Shown piece by piece: positions 31,940 to 36,880 of a stretch of 36,880 nucleotides of DNA. The DNA comes from SCRT01 sp036379455 (GTDB lineage: Bacteria; Pseudomonadota; Gammaproteobacteria; Nevskiales; Nevskiaceae). The stretch covers positions 1-36,880 of the forward strand of contig DASVGQ010000152.1 in NCBI GenBank assembly GCA_036379455.1. The letters are read 5' to 3'. Numbering within the stretch: position 1 is the first letter of the stretch; every line of letters starts with the position of its first letter. Position numbers and translations under genes: made by a program. A model generated the notes under the pieces. That model was not told the DNA's origin and made no database searches. It saw only the letters and a list, made by a program, of their open reading frames with translations.

Positions 31940-34219
31940 TCACTGGAAATCGATGCTGCGCACCGTGAACCCGCCGCCCGCTGGCCCAGCGTTGCGCATG
32001 CTCACGACGTGCAGGCCAGCCGTCAGGGTGACGGCCGCGGGACCCAGGGTCGCAGGCGTGTTTGAAGGCGCCGGAGCAACCGGGAAAGTCACCACCGGAG
32101 TACCGTCCACGTCCATCTCGATCGCCGTGTTGCCTCGCGGCCCGCGGTCATCGAGCACCAGCGACAGCTGGAAGGTGGCGGTATTCGCCACGTTGACGAG
32201 ATATGCAAGGCCGTTGTGGTCAGCCGTGGACCCGTTGAAGGAGTACACCGCGGGCAGCGTATCCGTGGCCGCCGCCATCCACCATCCAGTGGCGCCGTAG
32301 GCGCTCGGATGGCCATCGCCGTCGATGCCGAAGACCGGGGACGCCGAGGGAATGCTGGCGGGGAGCGTCGTGCCCGCACTGCGCGTGATTGGCTTGCCCA
32401 CCAGCGCACGCAGCGCGGCATAGCGCGGCGCGTCGAGGTTGAGCTGGTCATTGGTCGCACCCCAGCCACCGGAACCCATCGCGCTGTAGTACATGTACAT
32501 GTCGCCGCCGCGCCGGAAGAAGTCCGTCAGGCCCGCAGTCACGCTCGCGCCGAGGCCAGGTGCGAGGTTCGCCGCCGCCTGGAGCTCGGCGCTGGCGCCG
32601 ATCTCGGGCAGTCCCGTCCCGCCCTCGTAGGTCAAGTTGCGCAGGCCGTACAGGATCGAAAGCGCGGTATCGACCTGGAACCCCCAGGTGTTGGCTGGAA
32701 TCCCCGCATCCGTTGCCGCCACGACGTCGTCCACGGTCGCATTCGCCGGATCCTTCAGCGGCGTCGCGAAATAGGGCGCGCCGCAGGTGCCGTAGAAGTA
32801 CTTCGACGGCGGACCATAGGTTTCCGCAATGAAGCGCAACGCCTCCGCCAGCATCGCAGGGTTCACGAACTGCATGCACAGCACGGGACGGATGGTCGTG
32901 TTGATCGCGCTCTGGCCATAGACGGAAGCGAAGTCCTGGCCAAACTGCATGACCCGCTCGGCAACGTGGCACTGGTCCTGGTTCGCCGGGTCGCAGTGGG
33001 CCGCATAGTTGGCCGCCGCCTGCGGATCCCTCGCCTTCAGCGCTTCCACCTGATCGTGGTTGTAGTTCGTCTCGGTCCAGTAGGGGTTGCCGTAATTCCA
33101 GATCTCGTCGCTCCACTCGACATAGACGTGCAGGTTCGGGTTCAGCCGCTGCTGGATCAACGCCGCGAGGCTCTTGACGTAGTCGTCGGTCGCCATCGTG
33201 GGGATGTTGATCCACATGTCTGTATGCGTGGCGTTCGCCAGATCGATGGCGCTCTCCCACGACATCTTCGTGGTCTGCCAGTTGTCCTGCTGCGGCACCA
33301 GATAGGGAAGCGATCCGCTCGGCGGCAACACTTCATGCTCTGCCACCGGCCAGTCGGCCGGCGTGCGGTCGCTCCAGTCCACTTCCGGCGAATTGATCGC
33401 ACCCGTCCAGTTCATGTAGCGGATGGTGCTGAAACCCTTGAAGGAATCCAGGAAGGGATTGGTGAACTCCTGGTCGGGCGTGTCCCACCACTTGGCGCCG
33501 TTGGGCGCGTACTGCGGCCGGATGATCCTGATGTTCGTAACGCCCGAGTCCACCGGCGAGCCCGGCGTACGCCTGGTCTGGCTGAACCCCAGCATGAAGT
33601 TGCTGGCGTATTGGCCAATGGTCAGCGTGGCGGTCGTGATATTCGTCGCCGCGTCGTAGCGCTGGTTGGTCACGCTGAAAGCCAGCGGCGATATGTTTGC
33701 CTGACCCGTGAAGGACAGCTGGTAGTCACCGGCGAGCGGGGTCGTCGGGCCCGGATCTGCGTCGCTGCCGTCCGGCTGAAGACAGCAAACAACCATGAAG
33801 TAGAAATCGCTCGTCGGCCAGCCGTCGCGATCCAGCCGGCCGAGCCGGGCGAGCGAGGTGTGCGTAGCCGGATCATCGAAGTTCGCGGCTTGCCGCACCA
33901 TGTCGACGAAAGGCTGCGCCGTCGACCAGTAGGACACCCAGTCGGTGTTGACGCCGATGTTCGCGCGCGCTACCGGAGCGCCGATCGGCGCTTCCGGCTC
34001 AGCCGAGGAAGAATCCGACGGCGCAGGAGGCGAGGTCGCACCATCGCCGCCGGATCCATTCGCAGGCCGCGTGACGCCGGTCGTTGCCCCGCCACCGCTC
34101 GCAACGGCTACAGGCGCATTCGACGCCGTGACGTTGTCGTCTGAATGCGGACAGCCGGCCAGGGCCAGGGCCGTCGCCGCCACGCCCACCATCGCCAGCA
34201 AGCGTACGCGAGTCATCAT
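31940..34219 (-). CDS. Large lipoprotein, GH-A-like hydrolase with C-terminal binding domain (copy 2)
   Basis: This 759-residue paralogue of copy 1 has a signal peptide ending in LAGC (Cys23) and a Gly/Ser/Pro linker to about residue 80. A catalytic-domain-like region follows with RIIRPQYAPNGAKWWD (about 231-246), WESAIDLANATHTDMWINIP (321-340), EWSDEIWNYG (candidate acid/base Glu372) and LTYEGG (candidate nucleophile Glu532). The C-terminal beta-rich domain (about 645-759) ends FTVRSIDFQ. As in copy 1, Asp371 sits where Asn is expected. GGGGGA lies seven bases before ATG 34219, and an adjacent ATG at 34216 is also possible. Copies 1 and 2 share a 47-base identical run in the catalytic region. 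Outer-membrane or periplasmic location is inferred from the lipobox; Pro rather than Asp follows the Cys. Confidence 0.75.
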   Translation of the reverse strand: MMTRVRLLAMVGVAATALALAGCPHSDDNVTASNAPVAVASGGGATTGVTRPANGSGGDGATSPPAPSDSSSAEPEAPIGAPVARANIGVNTDWVSYWSTAQPFVDMVRQAANFDDPATHTSLARLGRLDRDGWPTSDFYFMVVCCLQPDGSDADPGPTTPLAGDYQLSFTGQANISPLAFSVTNQRYDAATNITTATLTIGQYASNFMLGFSQTRRTPGSPVDSGVTNIRIIRPQYAPNGAKWWDTPDQEFTNPFLDSFKGFSTIRYMNWTGAINSPEVDWSDRTPADWPVAEHEVLPPSGSLPYLVPQQDNWQTTKMSWESAIDLANATHTDMWINIPTMATDDYVKSLAALIQQRLNPNLHVYVEWSDEIWNYGNPYWTETNYNHDQVEALKARDPQAAANYAAHCDPANQDQCHVAERVMQFGQDFASVYGQSAINTTIRPVLCMQFVNPAMLAEALRFIAETYGPPSKYFYGTCGAPYFATPLKDPANATVDDVVAATDAGIPANTWGFQVDTALSILYGLRNLTYEGGTGLPEIGASAELQAAANLAPGLGASVTAGLTDFFRRGGDMYMYYSAMGSGGWGATNDQLNLDAPRYAALRALVGKPITRSAGTTLPASIPSASPVFGIDGDGHPSAYGATGWWMAAATDTLPAVYSFNGSTADHNGLAYLVNVANTATFQLSLVLDDRGPRGNTAIEMDVDGTPVVTFPVAPAPSNTPATLGPAAVTLTAGLHVVSMRNAGPAGGGFTVRSIDFQ

Positions 34220-34515
34220 CTTCCATTCCCCCGAGGATTCCCCGTTCCTGATAGCGACCCGCGACGCCACGCCTGCGGCCGTGCGTCATACGGAGTCCCT
34301 CGCGACGATTATCGGCCAGTCATCGCGGATCTTGAGCACGTCGCGCCGGTGCGCTCCACGCCAGAAGCCACGCCGACGAGTGCGCGAGCCAGCGCCGAGG
34401 ACCTTGCCGCGCACAGGGGTCCGGAGCACCTCTGTCGGCGATCGCGGGCGGCGTAGCTTCGCTCACCCGGCGAAGGCGCCGCATCAATCGGCACCGGCAT
34501 GCCGGTCGCGCTCGG
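34220..34515. other. Intergenic region between copies 2 and 3
   Basis: These 296 bases separate the second and third hydrolase-like genes. They include the ribosome binding site for copy 2. I see no clear promoter boxes, terminator or small gene; open frames here are extensions of neighbours. Confidence 0.4.
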
Positions 34516-36377
34516 CTAGCGCGAGACGTTGATCGAAGTGACGCGCGCGTTCCCGTTGGCCGCCAGGACAATCGTCGAGACGCCCGTCGGCAGGTCCACG
34601 GTGAGCGGCTCCGGCTGGACCGCCGCGCCCCTCGGCGCCGCCGCAACCGCGATCCCATTACCCTGTTGCTGCCGATTCACGTAGATCTGGACGGTGGACG
34701 CAGGCGTCGCGCTGCTTGTGTCGAGATTCAGCTGCACCGTATAGCTGCCGGCCTGCGGCGCCGTGACGAGATAGCCGGCACCGCTGCCCGGCCCGAGCTT
34801 GTCGGACACGGCAACGTAGCCAGGCACCCCATCCGCAGCGGCCGAGACGCCGATGGCGCCGGAATACAGCGGCCGCACGGCGTCACGCACGACCGTGAAC
34901 AGCGGCCGGCTCGCGTCGATGGTGCCGGGAAGCATCGTGGTCGGGTCGCGCCGCAGACCGGTGGCGGAATCGGTGCCATCGACGTCCAGCGAACGCGCGA
35001 TCTCCTTGCCCTGCAGCGCAACGAGCGCCGCGTACTTCGGCGTGGCGAGGTCGAGGATGTCGTTCGTTGCCCCCCATGCACCCCACTTGCTCCAGCCGCT
35101 GCTGGAGAGGAAATACATGTACATGTCCACGCCGTTGGCAAAGGCGCCGGTCAACGCGCGTGTCACCTGCGCACCCATGCGCGGATCGGCGCTCGCCGCC
35201 AGCATGGTCGCCGTGTTGGCGTCTTTCGGGTCGGTCAAGCCTTCGCCGCCCTCGTACACGAAGTTGCGCAGACCGTAGTAGCGCGCGGCGGCGGTCCACT
35301 GCAGCAGATATCCGTCCCAGGACGGGATGGACGCGTCGGAATCGGCGAGCACATCGTCCAGCGTCTGGCCTGCCGCCATCGTGCCTCCCCAGTAGGGCGC
35401 CGAGCACAGCCCGTAGAAGTACTTCGAAGGCTCGCCGCCGTATACGGTCTTGATGAAGGACAGCGCATCCCACATGTGCACCGCGCCGACCAACTGTGAG
35501 CACAGCACCGGACGGATGCGGGCATTGATCGCAGCCTCCCCCCATACGCTGCCGAAAATGTCGGAAATCTGCTTGAGCCGCTCCGCCGTGCGACATACCT
35601 CCTGCGAACCACTCCCGGGAGAACAATACTGGGCGTAGTGCTGCGCGGACTCCGGATCGGCCGTGGGCAGCTGCGTCACGTAGGCGTGGAGATAACTCCA
35701 GGCGTTGAAGCCGTAATTCCACGTCTCGTTGCTGTACTCGACGTAGATGTGAAGGTCTGGATCCACCTTGGCCTGCAGCAGCGTGGCGAGCTGGCGCACG
35801 TAGTCGTCGCTGGCGCGCGTCGGCACATTGATCCACAGGTCCTTGTGCAAGGTGTTCGCCATCTCGATCGCGCTCTCCCAGCTTTGCCCCGTGCTCACGC
35901 GCTTGCCGTCCACGACGGCGACGTGTGGTCCGGACCAGTCCGGCGGCGTGCGCTGATCCCAGTCGGAGGTGTAGTTCTCGTTGGTAGCCGTCCAGACCAT
36001 GAAGCGCAGCGTCGTGAAGGGCTTGAGCGAATCGAGGAACGGATTCGTGAAGGTCTGGTCGGGGCTGTCCCACCACTTCTGGCCGTTGGGCGCGTATTGG
36101 GGCCGGATCAGACGAACATTCGTGATACCGCTGTTGACGGGAGAGTCCGCCGTGCGCTGCGTGCCGAAGAACGCCAGCATGTTGTTGTCGAGCGCCTTGG
36201 ATCCCTGGTTCTGGCGCAGGATCTGGACCGTCGCAGTGGTCGTGTTGGTCGCTGCGTCATAGACGGGCTTGCCGACCGCCATGGACAGCCCGTGGATGCT
36301 CGTGACCTTGCCGTTGAAGGACAGCTGATAAGTCCCGTACAGCGGACTGCCGTCGCCGGGGTCGGCGGCGCTGCCGT
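34516..36377 (-). pseudogene. GH-A-like hydrolase, copy 3, 5' end cut by an IS256-family element
   Basis: About 620 residues of a third paralogue remain. It aligns with copies 1 and 2 from GSAADPG onward and keeps NVRLIRPQYAPNGQKWWD, WESAIEMAN, EYSNETWNYG and FVYEGGEGL. Unlike the other two it has the canonical Asn before the candidate acid/base Glu. The C-terminal domain is different, ending in a short beta-rich module with LTVDLPTGVSTIVLAANG rather than RSIDF. Homology to the paralogues stops near 36378, so the signal peptide and first ~150 residues are missing. A TTG at 36388-36390, inside inserted DNA, could start translation but would give no signal peptide. The missing 5' part may lie beyond the window on the other side of the element. 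Confidence 0.75.
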
Positions 36378-36880
36378 TAGTCAAGTCCAAATCCTGCTGT
36401 AAATTCTGTCTCGGTTCAGTGGATGATGATGTGATGCGTCGTCAGTGGTTGATGGCCACGACGGCGTTGTCGATTGCTGCTGTGCGGCGGGTCTCAGTCC
36501 ATTCGTGGAACTCGTCCATGTCGAGGTATCGGCGACTCAGCCAGGCCTCGTTCTGCTCGGCCAGCATGGCACCGATCAGGCGTTCCGCGGACTGGTCGTT
36601 CGGGAAGATGCGGATGACTTTCTCGCGCCGTCGGATTTCCTCGTTGAGGCGCTCCTCCATGTTGGAGGTGCGCAGCAGACGGCGGTATTTCTCGGGCAGG
36701 ACCATGACCGCCATGGCGTCCTCGAACCCCTCCTCCAAGCAGGCGACCGCCCGGGCGGCGCTCTTGGCAAAGCGTTCCGCGAAGGCTGCGAGACGACGCC
36801 GCGCCTCTTCCATATCCGGGGCACGCAGGACGAGCCGGGCGGCGGCCGCGACCTCGGCACGAATCCGCGTCGGGGCGTGC
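36378..36880 (-). mobile_element. IS256-family insertion sequence (partial, runs off window)
   Basis: The element begins where similarity among the hydrolase paralogues ends, between about 36378 and 36392, and contains an IS256-type transposase gene. The terminal inverted repeat must lie in 36378-36441. A stretch with TGTAAATTCTGT is a candidate, but the other end is outside the window, so neither the repeat nor the target duplication can be confirmed. Confidence 0.8.
36442..36880 (-). CDS. IS256-family (Mutator-type) transposase, C-terminal part
   Basis: The frame is open to the right edge of the window, so only the last ~146 residues are seen. The sequence RRLLRTSNMEERLNEEIRRR followed by EKVIRIFPNDQSAERL and WLSRRYLDM is characteristic of the C-terminal region of IS256-family transposases. 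It includes the Glu of the DDE triad in the NEEIRRR helix. It ends about 50 bases from the element boundary. The first ATG in view (36813) is internal. The transposase looks intact as far as it is visible. Confidence 0.92.
   Translation of the reverse strand, partial: HAPTRIRAEVAAAARLVLRAPDMEEARRRLAAFAERFAKSAARAVACLEEGFEDAMAVMVLPEKYRRLLRTSNMEERLNEEIRRREKVIRIFPNDQSAERLIGAMLAEQNEAWLSRRYLDMDEFHEWTETRRTAAIDNAVVAINH

Noticed and set aside
29507..34144. Very long plus-strand frames (852 and 642 codons) opposite the hydrolase-like genes
   Set aside because: They are antisense shadows in GC-rich DNA: Arg-, Val- and His-rich translations with no motif. The minus-strand frames have signal peptides, lipoboxes and paralogues.

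Overview
The window looks like a chromosomal segment from a GC-rich proteobacterium, most likely a gammaproteobacterium. On the minus strand it carries a tightly packed housekeeping block in the order carA-carB-greA-rlmE-ftsH-folP-glmM-tpiA-secG-tRNA-Leu(GAG). Having glmM, tpiA, secG and tRNA-Leu contiguous after ftsH-folP is the arrangement I know from gammaproteobacteria such as Pseudomonas. A betaproteobacterium cannot be excluded, because no 16S rRNA gene is present.

Left part (1-4117): a short tandem-repeat tract that resembles an insertion-sequence end, then a plus-strand M23/LytM peptidase-like gene with one altered zinc ligand, a Kup potassium transporter, and a small minus-strand four-helix membrane protein. 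The next 630 bases hold no convincing gene.

Liv region (4748-12713): a minus-strand branched-chain amino-acid-type ABC importer in the order binding protein, binding protein, livH, fused livM-livG, livF, binding protein. The first and last binding proteins are close paralogues that bracket the transporter. A good sigma70-like promoter with a palindrome over its -35 box lies upstream, and a strong stem-loop follows the first binding-protein gene.

Middle part (12881-17059): a ClsC-like phospholipase D/cardiolipin synthase, a quinone oxidoreductase, a weak small hypothetical gene and a maleylacetoacetate isomerase-like GST.

Housekeeping part (17297-28720): tRNA-Leu, secG, tpiA, glmM, folP, ftsH, rlmE, greA, carB and carA, largely joined by 4-base start/stop overlaps. 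Upstream of carA are a candidate promoter, an inverted repeat over its -35 box and an intrinsic terminator-like hairpin in the leader. A cytidine/guanine-type nucleoside deaminase is divergent from carA.

Right part (29534-36880): the most unusual region. Three tandem minus-strand paralogues encode large secreted proteins; the two complete ones are lipoproteins. They look like clan GH-A-type glycoside hydrolases with a C-terminal beta-rich carbohydrate-binding-like domain. The third copy has lost its 5' part to an IS256-family insertion that runs off the window edge. Two of the three copies have Asp where clan GH-A enzymes have an almost invariant Asn before the acid/base Glu. Their substrate and function are unknown to me, and this array is the best candidate for undescribed biology here.
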